Both the position numbers and the translations under genes were made by a program. A stretch of 64,000 nt of DNA from Pseudofrankia coriaricola (GTDB lineage Bacteria > Actinomycetota > Actinomycetes > Frankiales > Frankiaceae), in assembly GCF_001854805.1 (NCBI RefSeq), contig NZ_MBLO01000180.1, positions 1 to 64,000 on the forward strand. Reading direction: 5' to 3'. Numbering within the stretch: the stretch's first letter is position 1; the number at the start of each line of letters is the position of its first letter. Below, piece after piece: positions 8,643 to 17,387 of this stretch. The notes beneath the pieces were generated by a model. The model did no database searches, was not told the DNA's origin, and was given only the letters and a program-made list of their open reading frames with translations.

Positions 8643-9631
8643 ACGGCTCGGAGCAGTCCCAGCTCAGCCCCGAGGAACTGAGCAGGCTGCTGCATGCCGC
8701 CGTCGACCCGGTCCGGCCGTCGCCGGAGGCCTATCAGCGGATCCGGGCCGGCGTCGAGCGGCGAGGACGCTTTCGGATACCGCTACTTGCGGCCGGTGGC
8801 GCCGTGCTCGCCGGGCTGGTCGTGCTGACCGTGCTCCTGATGCGGCCGTCGCCCTCGTCCCAGGTCGTGGAACCTGCGTCTCGCCTGAGCCTGACGCCGG
8901 GGACCGCCGCGCAGTCCGACCCCAGCGTCGGGACGAGCGGCACGGGCACCACCCCCCGCGGCTCGTCCACGCCCGACCCAAGCCAGTCCGCGACGCTGCC
9001 GGTCCTCACTCCGCCCGTCAACCCGATGTCGACGCGCCCGACGACCCCCAGCAGCACCGGGCCCGACGAAAACAGCCCGACCCGGCCGCCCCTGACCGGC
9101 GGCCGCCCGGCCATCGCCGGTGATGTCGACGGCGACGGCAAGGCCGACACGGTCCGGCTGGCCGGCGCCACCGTCGAGGTGGCCCTGAGCCGTGGCGAGA
9201 CCGCGACGGTGACCCTGCGGGACGGGGCGACGGCCACCAAGTGGGCCGGCTTTGACCTCGACGGAGACGGCTTCTCCGAACTGGTCGTGCAGACCGGGTC
9301 CTCGGGCGGCGTCAACCAGTTCGCGGTGCTGCGTTTCATGGCGCTCGACCAGATCTCCGAGCTGGACGACACCGCGGCGCAGCCGGTCACCACCGGCACC
9401 ATCTCGACCGGGTCCACGACCACGGGCACCGGGTTCAGCTGCTCGGCCAGCGGCATCCAGCTGGTCGTCGGCACGTCGACGGACGGCGGCGCGAACTACG
9501 ACGTCACGACGACCACCATCGCCGCGACGATGGACGGGCTGACCAAGGTGGGTACGCCGTTGAGGAGCACCCTGCCCGCCGCCTCCGCGACCCCGTCCTT
9601 CGCCGCCCGCTGCGGTAGCTGGTCCAGCTGA
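8639..9631 (+). CDS. Single-pass membrane protein with extracellular FG-GAP-like segment, putative sigma-factor regulator
   Basis: A 330-residue protein. Residues 1-45 are a short cytoplasmic part (LSPEELSRLLHAAVDPVRP, AYQRIRAGVERRGRF). Residues about 48-68 are one membrane helix (IPLLAAGGAVLAGLVVLTVL). A Thr/Ser/Pro-rich stalk runs to about 155. An FG-GAP/VCBS-like domain follows, with two calcium-loop motifs, DVDGDGKAD and DLDGDGFSE. GTG 8639 overlaps the sigma-factor stop. The topology matches transmembrane anti-sigma factors, but no classical zinc-anti-sigma motif (HxxxCxxC) is present, so an anti-sigma role rests on the overlap and topology only. The outer domain could sense envelope ligands. 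Confidence 0.75.
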   Translation: MNGSEQSQLSPEELSRLLHAAVDPVRPSPEAYQRIRAGVERRGRFRIPLLAAGGAVLAGLVVLTVLLMRPSPSSQVVEPASRLSLTPGTAAQSDPSVGTSGTGTTPRGSSTPDPSQSATLPVLTPPVNPMSTRPTTPSSTGPDENSPTRPPLTGGRPAIAGDVDGDGKADTVRLAGATVEVALSRGETATVTLRDGATATKWAGFDLDGDGFSELVVQTGSSGGVNQFAVLRFMALDQISELDDTAAQPVTTGTISTGSTTTGTGFSCSASGIQLVVGTSTDGGANYDVTTTTIAATMDGLTKVGTPLRSTLPAASATPSFAARCGSWSS

Positions 9632-10027
9632 GGTGGGGGCGCTGAGCGCCGCCACCGTCGGACGCCGGCGCGCCCGGCCCGCCTGAGCCCGGCGTTGACG
9701 TATATGCCCGTGGCTGGTGCTTGTTCCTGGCTGGCGAGGTGGCCGGTTGGCGACGGGCGTTTCGGTAACCCGGTAACCCGCCCGTCGGGCAGCGCGATAG
9801 CAGGAACGGGATGGCGCGGAGCGCTCAGGTCGTTGACGCTAGGACGGGCACGTTGCGCTGGGACCGGTGGCGGCCCGCACGGCCGGGCCGGGCAGGCGGT
9901 GGTGTCGGGACCGGCGAGGGTGTCGCTGGCCACGCTCCGCCGGCACGTCGGCCAAGATCACGTTATGGTTTCAAGCACAGCGAACAAAGTTTTCCCTCCC
10001 TCCCATCGTTCTCTCCAGGAGGCAGCC
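9632..10027. other. Intergenic region upstream of thiolase
   Basis: Nearly 400 bases without a convincing gene. The final 70 bases are less GC-rich (AAGATCACGTTATGGTTTC) and end in the ribosome site AGGAGG before ATG 10028, so the thiolase promoter probably lies in 9930-10000. No riboswitch or strong hairpin was seen. Confidence 0.45.
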
Positions 10028-11218
10028 ATGCCTGGTTCGGTCATCGTGGCCGGAGCGCGGACCCCGGTCGGCAAGCTCTCCGGGGCGCTCAAGGGCTTCT
10101 CCGCGACCGAGCTGGGCGGGATCGCGATCAAGGGCGCGCTCGAACGGGCCGGTATCGCGGGCGACGCCGTCCAGTACGTCATCTTCGGTCAGGTCATCCA
10201 GGCCGGCTCCGGCCAGATGACCGCGCGCCAGGCGGCGGCCAAGGCCGGTATACCGCTGAGCGTGCCGTCGATCACGATCAACAAGGTGTGCCTGTCCGGC
10301 CTGGACGCGATCGCGCTCGCCGACACCTACGTCTCCAGCGGCGAGTACGACGTCGTCGTCGCCGGCGGCATGGAGTCGATGACGAACACCCCGCACATGC
10401 TGCTGAACGGCCGCGCCGGGATCCGTTACGGCACCGCGCCGCTGGTCGACGCCACCGAGCACGACGCGCTGACCTGCGCCCTCGACCAGGTCGGCATGGG
10501 TGTGTCCACCGAGCGCTACAACGTGCCGCTGAACATCAGCCGCGCCGAGCAGGACGAGTTCTCCGCGCTGTCGCACCAGCGCGCCGCGGCCGCCGCCAAG
10601 AACGGCCTGTTCGACGAGGAGATCGTCCCGGTCGAGGTGCCGCAGCGCAGGGGCGACCCGATCATCGTCAAGGACGACGAGGGCGTGCGTGGCGACACCA
10701 CCGCCGAGACGCTCGCGAAGCTGCGCCCGGCGTTCGACAAGAACGGCACGATCACCGCCGGTTCGTCCTCGCAGATCTCCGACGGTTCCTGCGCCGTCGT
10801 CGTGATGAGCAGGGCGAAGGCCGAGGAGCTGGGCCTGCCCATCCTCGCCGAGATCGGTCACCACGGTTTCGTCGCCGGCCCGGACACCTCTCTGCAGTCG
10901 CAGCCGGCGAACGCCATCAGGACGGCGCTCGCGAAGGAGGGCCTCACCCCGGCCGACGTCGACCTGTATGAGATCAACGAGGCGTTCGCCTCGGTCGGCA
11001 TCCAGTCGATGCGTGAGCTGGGCATCACCTCCGAGGTCACCAACGTCAACGGTGGCGCGATCGCGCTCGGCCACCCGGTCGGCATGTCCGGCGCACGCAT
11101 CGCCCTGACGCTGGCGCTGGAGCTTCGTCGCCGCGGCGGGGGCATCGGCGCGGCCGGGCTGTGCGGCGGCGGTGGCCAGGGCGACGCGCTGATCCTGCGG
11201 GTGCCGGCGGCTTCCTGA
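10028..11218 (+). CDS. Acetyl-CoA C-acetyltransferase (thiolase)
   Basis: A 396-residue thiolase that reversibly condenses two acetyl-CoA to acetoacetyl-CoA. It has the acyl-accepting Cys88 in [11 protein letters not shown], the family segment [31 protein letters not shown], the catalytic His in [17 protein letters not shown], and the C-terminal proton-relay Cys in [14 protein letters not shown] 10028 has an AGGAGG site eight bases upstream and gives a standard thiolase N-terminus; the longer frame upstream is not supported. It is followed 17 bases later by meaB. With Ccr and the 3-hydroxyacyl-CoA dehydrogenase it could feed the ethylmalonyl-CoA route or butyrate-type metabolism. Confidence 0.95.
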   Translation: MPGSVIVAGARTPVGKLSGALKGFSATELGGIAIKGALERAGIAGDAVQYVIFGQVIQAGSGQMTARQAAAKAGIPLSVPSITINKVCLSGLDAIALADTYVSSGEYDVVVAGGMESMTNTPHMLLNGRAGIRYGTAPLVDATEHDALTCALDQVGMGVSTERYNVPLNISRAEQDEFSALSHQRAAAAAKNGLFDEEIVPVEVPQRRGDPIIVKDDEGVRGDTTAETLAKLRPAFDKNGTITAGSSSQISDGSCAVVVMSRAKAEELGLPILAEIGHHGFVAGPDTSLQSQPANAIRTALAKEGLTPADVDLYEINEAFASVGIQSMRELGITSEVTNVNGGAIALGHPVGMSGARIALTLALELRRRGGGIGAAGLCGGGGQGDALILRVPAAS

Positions 11219-11235
11219 CCCGGCCTCGTTCCCAG

Positions 11236-12300
11236 GTGACGTCCAGGTTGGACACGCCCGGGCCGGCCGCCGGTAGGCCGGCGCCGTACGGGAGCCCGGC
11301 AGAGCTGGTCGCCGCGGCGGTCGAGGACCGGTCGCCGCGCGCGGTCGCCCGGCTGATCTCGCTGGTCGAGGACAGCTCGCCGTGGCTGCGGGAGATCTCG
11401 CGGCTGCTAGCGCCGCGGACGGCGCGTGCCGAGGTCGTCGGCATCACAGGCTCGCCCGGGGTCGGCAAGTCGACGTCCACGTCGGCGCTGGTGGCCGCCT
11501 TCCGGGGGGCCGGCCGGCGGGTCGGGGTGTTGGCCGTCGACCCGTCGTCGCCGTTCACCGGTGGCGCGCTGCTCGGCGACCGGGTGCGGATGACGGCGCA
11601 CACGACCGACCCGGGCGTCTACATCCGCTCGCTCGCCTCCCGCGGTCATCTCGGCGGCCTGTCCTGGGCGACGCCGCAGGTACTGCGGGTGCTCGACGCG
11701 GCCGGCTACGACGTCGTGCTCATCGAGACGGTGGGTGTCGGCCAGGCCGAGGTTGACATCGCCTCGCTGGCCGACACCACGCTGGTCCTGCTGGCGCCCG
11801 GGATGGGCGACGGCATCCAGGCGGCCAAGGCCGGCATTCTGGAGATCGCCGACGTCCTGGTCGTCAACAAGGCCGACCGTCCCGGTGCCGACGACACCTA
11901 CCGCGACCTGAAGAACATGGTCGCGCTTTCCCGGGCCGCCGGGAACGGTGGCCGTGACCGCGGTGCCGCGCCCGTGCCCGCGCGGGACGCGGGCCACTGG
12001 GTCCCGCGGGTGGTGCGCACCGTCGCCGCCGACGGGAGCGGCGTTCCCGAGGTGGTCGAGGCCATCACCGCCCACCGCGGCTGGCTCGCGGCCACCGGCG
12101 AGCTGACCCGTCGGCGCGAGCGGCGCGCGGCGGACGAGATCGAGCAGATCGCTCTGGGGGCGCTGCGCGCCCGCTTCGGTGATCCCCGCGGCACGCGGGA
12201 CCTGGGCACCCTCGCCCAGGAGGTCGTCGCCGGCCGCCTGGACCCCTGGACCGCCGCCGACCACCTCCTTGCCACTCTCACGGGCGGAACGGAGCGGTGA
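11236..12300 (+). CDS. meaB: Methylmalonyl-CoA mutase-associated GTPase MeaB
   Basis: A 354-residue G3E-family GTPase that protects and reactivates B12-dependent methylmalonyl/ethylmalonyl-CoA mutases. The P-loop is GITGSPGVGKST (about residue 70). The MeaB hallmark VDPSSPFTGGALLGDRVRM, the switch segment IETVGVGQAEVD and the guanine motif NKAD are all present. An Ala/Gly/Arg-rich insertion (AGNGGRDRGAAPVPARDAGH) follows the NKAD region. Likely start is GTG 11236; TTG 11248 is possible. No mutase gene is adjacent. The coupling to thiolase upstream and the four-base GTGA overlap with the cupin gene downstream suggest one transcript. Confidence 0.93.
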   Translation: MTSRLDTPGPAAGRPAPYGSPAELVAAAVEDRSPRAVARLISLVEDSSPWLREISRLLAPRTARAEVVGITGSPGVGKSTSTSALVAAFRGAGRRVGVLAVDPSSPFTGGALLGDRVRMTAHTTDPGVYIRSLASRGHLGGLSWATPQVLRVLDAAGYDVVLIETVGVGQAEVDIASLADTTLVLLAPGMGDGIQAAKAGILEIADVLVVNKADRPGADDTYRDLKNMVALSRAAGNGGRDRGAAPVPARDAGHWVPRVVRTVAADGSGVPEVVEAITAHRGWLAATGELTRRRERRAADEIEQIALGALRARFGDPRGTRDLGTLAQEVVAGRLDPWTAADHLLATLTGGTER

Positions 12301-12746
12301 GCGCGATCGGCCGTCATCCACTGATCGACACGCTGGGGCTGGCTCCGCACCCGGAAGGCGGCTGGTACCGGCGCACCTGGGCGAGCCCCGACGAGATCCC
12401 CGCGCATGGCGGTACCCGCGCGGTCGCCACCTCGATCCTGTTCCTGCTCCAGCCGGGCGAGGTGTCCGCCTGGCACCGGGTCGCCTCCGCGGAGATCTGG
12501 CTCTGGCAGGGCGGCGGCCGTCTTGTCCTCACCCTTGGCGGCTCGGGCCCCGATCCCGTCCCCGCGGAACGGGTCGTCCTGGGCCCCGATCCGGCCGCCG
12601 GTGACGCCCTCCAGGCGGTCGTTCCGGCCGGCCACTGGCAGACGGCCCAGCCCGTGGCCGGGGAGGCCGTCCTCGTCGGCTGTGTCGTGGCCCCCGGGTT
12701 CGACTTCGCCGACTTCGAGCTCCACAGAGGGCCACAACCAGCCTGA
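12297..12746 (+). CDS. DUF985-type cupin protein
   Basis: A 149-residue single-domain cupin of the DUF985 (cupin_5) family. Diagnostic segments are LGLAPHPEGGWYRRTW, SILFLLQPGEVSAWHRV (metal-site His) and AEIWLWQGGGRLVLTL, then VPAGHWQTAQPV. The family is sometimes called a predicted epimerase-like sugar-binding fold, but the reaction is unknown. GTG 12297 overlaps the meaB stop (GTGA), so the two genes are translationally coupled. A hairpin downstream separates it from the facing histidine kinase. Confidence 0.88.
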   Translation: MSAIGRHPLIDTLGLAPHPEGGWYRRTWASPDEIPAHGGTRAVATSILFLLQPGEVSAWHRVASAEIWLWQGGGRLVLTLGGSGPDPVPAERVVLGPDPAAGDALQAVVPAGHWQTAQPVAGEAVLVGCVVAPGFDFADFELHRGPQPA

Positions 12747-12794
12747 GTGGCAAGCACGGAGATCGGCGGCCGGGCCTCGGGGAGCGACCGACTC

Positions 12795-12900
12795 GACCGG
12801 TGACGGCGCATCAGCGCTGTGCTGACTCAGCCATCTCGTCAGCCCTCGAACAAGCCCGACCACCGCCATACACGCCGGCCCGAAACCACGTAGGGAGCAG
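12795..12900. repeat. Diverged ~100-base dispersed repeat
   Basis: This segment, CCGGTGACGGCGC through ACCACGTAGGGAGCA, aligns by eye over about 100 bases with 6183-6286, with roughly two-thirds identity and small gaps. Both copies are intergenic. Immediately after it, CCCTGCCGGATCGCG occurs at about 12930 beside a near copy at 12905. It has no coding content. The family and boundaries are uncertain. Confidence 0.45.
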
Positions 12901-12998
12901 GGTTCCTGCCGGATCGCGAAGCCGGGGTCCCTGCCGGATCGCGGAGCGATCTGGGAGGTCTGCTGGGAGGTCGGGCTCCGCGCCCGACGGCCGCGCCC

Positions 12999-13025
12999 GG
13001 TGCCGGGCGCGGAGCGCCCGGCACG
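12999..13025. terminator. Hairpin between convergent cupin and histidine kinase genes
   Basis: A perfect 11-base-pair stem GTGCCGGGCGC / GCGCCCGGCAC with a GGA loop lies in the 290-base gap between two genes that point at each other. There is no T-tract, as is usual in GC-rich actinobacteria, so it may terminate both transcripts. Confidence 0.6.
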
Positions 13026-13033
13026 GGACGGCC

Positions 13034-14584
13034 TCAGGCGGGGCGCCGGGCGGCCGGGTGGTGGGGGGCGACCGGTTGGTGCCCCAGCGCCGGAACCGTG
13101 GCGGTGCCCGCGGCGCCCTTGACCGCGATGACGAGGGCGCCGGTGTCCATCGGGGAGGGAACGACGTCGCGGGCGCCGGCCTGGCGCAGCCGCAGGACCT
13201 CGACCGGGTCGTCGGCGGCCGACAGCACGACGGTCGGGATCGCGCCGGCCGTCGGGTCGACCGCGAGATGGGCGAGCAGCTCGGCGGCGGTGGTGTCGGG
13301 GAGCTGCTGGTCGATCATGATGAGGTCGGGCCGCGCGCGGTGGACGGCGTCGAGCGCCAGCACGCCGCGCGGCACGCTGACGGTGTCCGCCGCGAAGGTG
13401 CGGGTGAGCGTCTGGCTCACCTGGGCGCGCATCGCCGGGTCGCCGCTTATGTGGACCACGCGCATGCCGGCGTCGGTGGGGACCCGGCCGCCGATGCCCG
13501 GCGGGAACATGTCCAGGTCGGGGTCCGGGTGCGGGTAGCGGACGTCGACGGCGTCGAGCACCACGGCGAAGACGCTGCCGACGCCGTGGCGGCTGGCGGC
13601 GGTCAGCACGCCGCCCATCGCCGTGACCAGTGCGTGCGAGAGGGCGAGCCCGAGCCCGCTGCCCTCGATCCGAGAGTGCTCGGCGCCGAGCCGCTCGAAG
13701 GGGCGGAAGAGCCGGCTCATCGCCTCCTGGGGGAGGCCCTGCCCGTCGTCCTCGACCTCGATGCGCAGCCGGCCGCCGGTGACCGGGACGATGCCGACCC
13801 GGACCGTGCCGCCGTCGCGCCCGTACTTGATCGCGTTGCCGAGCAGGTTGAGCAGCACCTGCCAGAGGCGGCGCCGGTCGGCGTCGGCGACCAGCGGCTC
13901 GGCGGGGTCGATGACCCGGCGGATGCCGCGCCGCTGGGCGAGCGGCTCGACCAGCTCGACGACGCCCTCGACGATGTCGAGGACGTTGACCGGCGCCTTG
14001 GTGATGTCGCCGCGGCCGGCGCGCAGCCGGGCGAGGTCCAGCACGTCGTCGATGATCGCCTGCATGTGCCGGCCGCCAGTGATGATCCGCTGGACGTCGT
14101 CGAGCACGCCGTCGGGCAGCTGCTCGAGCTCGAGCAGCTGGGCGAAACCGAGCATGGCGTTCAGCGGGGTGCGCAGCTCGTGTCCCAGCCGGGCCATGAA
14201 CTCGTCCTTGGCCCGGGAGTCCCGCTCGGCCGCGGCCCGAGCCTGTCGGTCGGTGGTTTCCCTGGCCACGAAGACCACCCAGCCGGCCCGGTCGGCCCGG
14301 ATCGTGACGTCGAACGGTGCCGGGTTGCCGGCCATGTCGAGCAGGTTGGCCGAGCCGCGCCACTCGCCCGTGTGCGTCAGCGTGTCCAGCACCGCGTCGG
14401 GGGCCGCCTCGGCTGAGGGCTCGACGACGCCGGCGAGCTCGCGTAGGCAGGTGACCCCGGCCAGCCGGTCGCCGAGGAAGGCGCGTGCGGCCGCGCCGAC
14501 ATCGAGGAGCCGGCCGTCGGTGCCGACTACAACCACGAGGTCGTTCAACGCGTCCAACAACGTGCGGGTGCTCACCTGGACCAC
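13034..14584 (-). CDS. Hybrid sensor histidine kinase (PAS-HisKA-HATPase-receiver)
   Basis: A cytoplasmic hybrid kinase of about 516 residues. An N-terminal PAS-like domain (TLLDALNDLVVVVGTDGRLLDV) is followed by the HisKA box with the phospho-acceptor His in ARLGHELRTPLNAMLGFAQ. The ATPase domain has N box NLLGNAIKYG, G1 VEDDGQGLP and G2 EGSGLGLALSHALV. A C-terminal receiver-like domain contains PDLIMIDQQLPDTTAAELL, where the Asp is the expected acceptor. No membrane helices are seen. The frame is open to 14743, but the first 53 residues are Arg/Ser/Pro-rich and unlike the family. I prefer GTG 14584 (or GTG 14575), though neither has a strong ribosome site. No response-regulator gene is adjacent. 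Confidence 0.88.
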   Translation of the reverse strand: MVQVSTRTLLDALNDLVVVVGTDGRLLDVGAAARAFLGDRLAGVTCLRELAGVVEPSAEAAPDAVLDTLTHTGEWRGSANLLDMAGNPAPFDVTIRADRAGWVVFVARETTDRQARAAAERDSRAKDEFMARLGHELRTPLNAMLGFAQLLELEQLPDGVLDDVQRIITGGRHMQAIIDDVLDLARLRAGRGDITKAPVNVLDIVEGVVELVEPLAQRRGIRRVIDPAEPLVADADRRRLWQVLLNLLGNAIKYGRDGGTVRVGIVPVTGGRLRIEVEDDGQGLPQEAMSRLFRPFERLGAEHSRIEGSGLGLALSHALVTAMGGVLTAASRHGVGSVFAVVLDAVDVRYPHPDPDLDMFPPGIGGRVPTDAGMRVVHISGDPAMRAQVSQTLTRTFAADTVSVPRGVLALDAVHRARPDLIMIDQQLPDTTAAELLAHLAVDPTAGAIPTVVLSAADDPVEVLRLRQAGARDVVPSPMDTGALVIAVKGAAGTATVPALGHQPVAPHHPAARRPA

Positions 14585-15178
14585 ATCCCGTTGGGCTGCC
14601 CGTGGCGCGAGATCCCTTCGGACCGACCGCGACGGTGTGGTGTGGCTGGACGGAGGGACACGGCAGTGCCCGCCGAGACCCCTCGGCGGGTCAGCGCTGC
14701 CTGTGTCCGTCCCACGGCGGCCAATAGTAGGGCGTGCCGTCATCCGGCGTTGTGGCGGGTTTGCGTAGCAAGGCCGGCCGTAGCTTCATCGTGGACCGCA
14801 GCGCGACCATTCGTTACCGCTGCCGGCCGGGCTTGGCGCTTACGTCACGTGCTGGATCGTGTCCGCCGCCACGCGTGTTCGAAGCGTGCCCGATGACGGC
14901 GAGGCGGCCGGTTGTGGGTACGTATCGTAGTTCCCGCTATGTGGTCGGCCCTCCGCCCCCGCCGACTGGCTGGTCGGAGCCTCGGCGCGAGCCGAAACGT
15001 TGGGCGCCCGCCAGGTAGCCGGTCTCCGACCTCGCGGCGGACTTCTCTGATCGCCGAACTCCCGGCCGGCCTCCTGGAGACCTCGCGGAGCCGAGGCGGC
15101 CGCCGGACCGGCGGGCCGGACAGGGCGGAACCGGCGGGAGCGGGATCGGCCGCGACGCGGACGTGGTAAGCCGAGACC
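14585..15178. other. Divergent intergenic region
   Basis: About 590 bases between the kinase (minus) and the thiamine-binding gene (plus). Local base composition is lower in GC around 14770-14960. Short frames have no recognisable product. I looked for a TPP riboswitch because of the downstream gene and found no CTGAGA-type core. Confidence 0.5.
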
Positions 15179-15472
15179 ATGCTTGTGGCGTTCAGCGTGA
15201 CCCCGATCGGTGCGGGCGAGGATGTCGGCGCCTTGGTGGCCGAGGCCGTCCGGGTGGTGCGGGCCAGTGGCCTGCCGAACGAGACCACCTCGATGTTCAC
15301 GACGATCGAGGGGGAGTGGGACGAGGTCATGGACGTCGTGCGCAGGGCGACGGCGGCGGTCGCCGCCCGCGCCGGGCGGGTGAGCCTTGTCCTCAAGGCG
15401 GACATCCGCCCTGGCACCGTCGACGCGCTTCATGCCAAGGTGGCAACCGTCGAGCACTATCTGGAGCCCTGA
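15179..15472 (+). CDS. Thiamine-binding protein (MTH1187/YkoF family)
   Basis: A 97-residue protein covering the whole Thiamine_BP (MTH1187) domain: [23 protein letters not shown], then [21 protein letters not shown] and a C-terminal [12 protein letters not shown]. Members form ferredoxin-like dimers or tetramers that bind thiamine or related small molecules; the physiological role is not settled. The motif [10 protein letters not shown] is typical. The ATG start has no clear ribosome site. It stands alone, with a 180-base gap before the thioredoxin gene. Confidence 0.85.
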   Translation: MLVAFSVTPIGAGEDVGALVAEAVRVVRASGLPNETTSMFTTIEGEWDEVMDVVRRATAAVAARAGRVSLVLKADIRPGTVDALHAKVATVEHYLEP

Positions 15473-15654
15473 CCGCGGCCCGGCGTCGTCGCGGCGCGGG
15501 TGAGTTCGTTCCCGGGGGCCGGGTTAGTGATCATTTTGTGCGGCGCCCGGCCGCCGTGGGCGACGGCGCGGGCCTGGCCAGCGGGCGATGGCCGGCTGGA
15601 CGCGGAGAAAACTCTCGCGGGCGCCGCGGCCAACGTGCCGTGGGAGATGTCACG

Positions 15655-16689
15655 ATGGTAGGTATGCAACGTAGGCCTCCTGTCCCCGGACGCCCGCCAG
15701 GCGCACAGCCCTCGCGTGCCCAGCCCTCGCGTGCCCAGGCCGGCCCGCTCCCGGACCGGCTCGGTGGGCTGCGGCTGGCTGGCGCGGTGCCGCTCGACCC
15801 GAAGCCGGCATCGCCACCATCGCCACCACCGGCGGCGGCCCGCCAGGCCGCGGCCGGCGCGCCTCCTCCCGGTGCCCCGGGGGGTGGGGCGCCCGGCGGG
15901 CCGATGGTCATCGACGTCACCGAGGCGACCTTCGCCCAGGAGGTCGTCAACCGGTCGATGCAGGTGCCGGTGGTGCTGGACTTCTGGGCGTCGTGGTGCG
16001 GCCCGTGCAAGCAGCTCAGCCCGGTGCTGGAGCGCCTGGCCGAGGCGGACGGCGGGCGGTGGGTGCTCGCCAGGATCGACGTGGACGCCAACCCCGGCCT
16101 CGCGCAGGCCGCCGGCGTCCAGGGCATCCCGGCGGTGAAGGCCGTCGTCGGCGGCCGCATCATCGGTGAGTTCACCGGGGCGCTGCCGGAGCGGGAGGTA
16201 CGCGGCTGGCTGGACCAGCTGCTGGCCCTCGTCGCGGAGGCGCTCGGCGGCGAGCCGGGTGCCGCGGGCCCCGCGGGCGACCCGAATCTGGCCGCCGCCG
16301 ACGAGGCACTTGAGCGCGGCGACCTGCCGGCGGCGGCCGCGGCGTTTCGCGCCCGCCTCGCCGAGGCGCCGGCCGACCCGGAGGCGACCCTCGGTCTCGC
16401 CCGGGTGACCCTGCTTGAGCGGGTCGGCGGGCTGGACCCCGCGGACGTGCTGCGCCGGGTCGCCGCCAACCCCGACGATGTCGACGCGGCTCTCGCCGCC
16501 GCCGACCTGAGGATCGCGCAGGGGCAGGTCGAGGAGGCGTTCGGCCAGCTGGTCGCGTTCGTCCGGCGCGCCTCGGGCGATGAGCGCGAGAAGGCTCGTG
16601 CTCACCTCGTCGGCCTGTTCCAGGCCCTCGGCGACGCGGACCCGGCAGTGGCCCCGGCCAGGCGAGCCCTGGCAGCGGCTTTGTTCTAG
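15655..16689 (+). CDS. Thioredoxin-TPR protein, CnoX/YbbN-like co-chaperone
   Basis: A 344-residue protein. Residues 1-80 are Pro/Ala-rich and include a duplicated PSRAQ repeat. Residues about 85-190 form a thioredoxin domain with active site WASWCGPCKQLSPVLERLA and cis-Pro QGIPAVKAV. The rest is an alpha-helical TPR-like region (AADEALERGDLPAAAAAFR; ADLRIAQGQVEEAFGQLVAF). This layout matches CnoX (YbbN) chaperedoxins, which guard clients from oxidation and hand them to GroEL or DnaK. Actinobacterial relatives often keep WCGPC, as here. ATG 15655 follows GGGAG; ATG 15664 is an alternative. A repeat element begins about 40 bases after the stop. Confidence 0.9.
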   Translation: MVGMQRRPPVPGRPPGAQPSRAQPSRAQAGPLPDRLGGLRLAGAVPLDPKPASPPSPPPAAARQAAAGAPPPGAPGGGAPGGPMVIDVTEATFAQEVVNRSMQVPVVLDFWASWCGPCKQLSPVLERLAEADGGRWVLARIDVDANPGLAQAAGVQGIPAVKAVVGGRIIGEFTGALPEREVRGWLDQLLALVAEALGGEPGAAGPAGDPNLAAADEALERGDLPAAAAAFRARLAEAPADPEATLGLARVTLLERVGGLDPADVLRRVAANPDDVDAALAAADLRIAQGQVEEAFGQLVAFVRRASGDEREKARAHLVGLFQALGDADPAVAPARRALAAALF

Positions 16690-16729
16690 CTGGTTCGCGG
16701 CTCCGCCCCAGCCGGGATGGTTGGCGGAC

Positions 16730-17385
16730 GTGGGTCGGGGTTGGGGTCGGCCGGGGTTGGACGGGAAGGTTGTTGCTGGGGTTGTAGTCGTAGTTGGGCG
16801 GGGTTGGGCGGGAAGGTTGTTTTTGGTTCGCTCCGTCCGGACGGAGCGCTCCGGTCCCGTACTCGCTTCGCTCCCACGGGACCTCCGCGCGCCGTCCTCC
16901 TGCGCTCACGGGCGCTGCGGCGACCTCGCTGCGGCCCCCCTACGTCGCTTCGCTCGTAGGAGGGCCTCCGCGAGGCGCGCCTCCGCGCCCAGCGCGGTTG
17001 CGTTCTGTCGCACGTCACGAAGCCGAAGCCGCACGCCGGGCGGGACCATTTCGCTGCGCTCGTGGTCGCGCCTCCGGGGACGTCCCCACGAGCGAAGCGA
17101 AGTGGCCCTACGGATGGGTCTGCTTCGGACGGGTGACGTTCAGCGGCGGGTGACCGTGCTGGGCGCGGAGGCGCGCCTCGCGGAGGCCCGGCCACGGAGC
17201 GAAGCGAACGTGGTTGGGCCGCAGCGAGGTCGCCGGAGCGCCCGTGAGCGCAGGAGGACACGGCCCGGAGGTAGCCCGCGAGCCGCCAGGCGAGCGGGCT
17301 GCCGGAGGGCCGTGCCCGGACGGAGCGAACCAGCAACAACCTTCCCGACCGGCCCGAGGCTTGTTCCGGAGCGGACCAGAAATAC
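16730..17385. repeat. Mosaic inverted-repeat element, copy 2
   Basis: This fills the gap between convergent cnoX-like and glgB genes and ends two bases before the glgB stop. The left end has a doubled terminal motif, GGTTGGACGGGAAGGTTGTT then GGTTGGGCGGGAAGGTTGTT. The complement, ACAACCTTCCCGACC, flanks the right arm near 17335. Hairpins around the shared loop occur at 16856-16880 (CCCGT/ACGGG), 16939-16960 (CCTACG/CGTAGG), about 17086-17105 (CCAC/GTGG) and about 17184 (CCACG/CGTGG). The palindromic outer box TCCGTCCGGACGGA is also present. No protein-coding content is supported. Confidence 0.85.
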
Positions 17386-17387
17386 CC

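Noticed and set aside
14585-15178. Possible TPP riboswitch before the thiamine-binding gene.
   Set aside because: No CTGAGA-type core or matching stem pattern was found.
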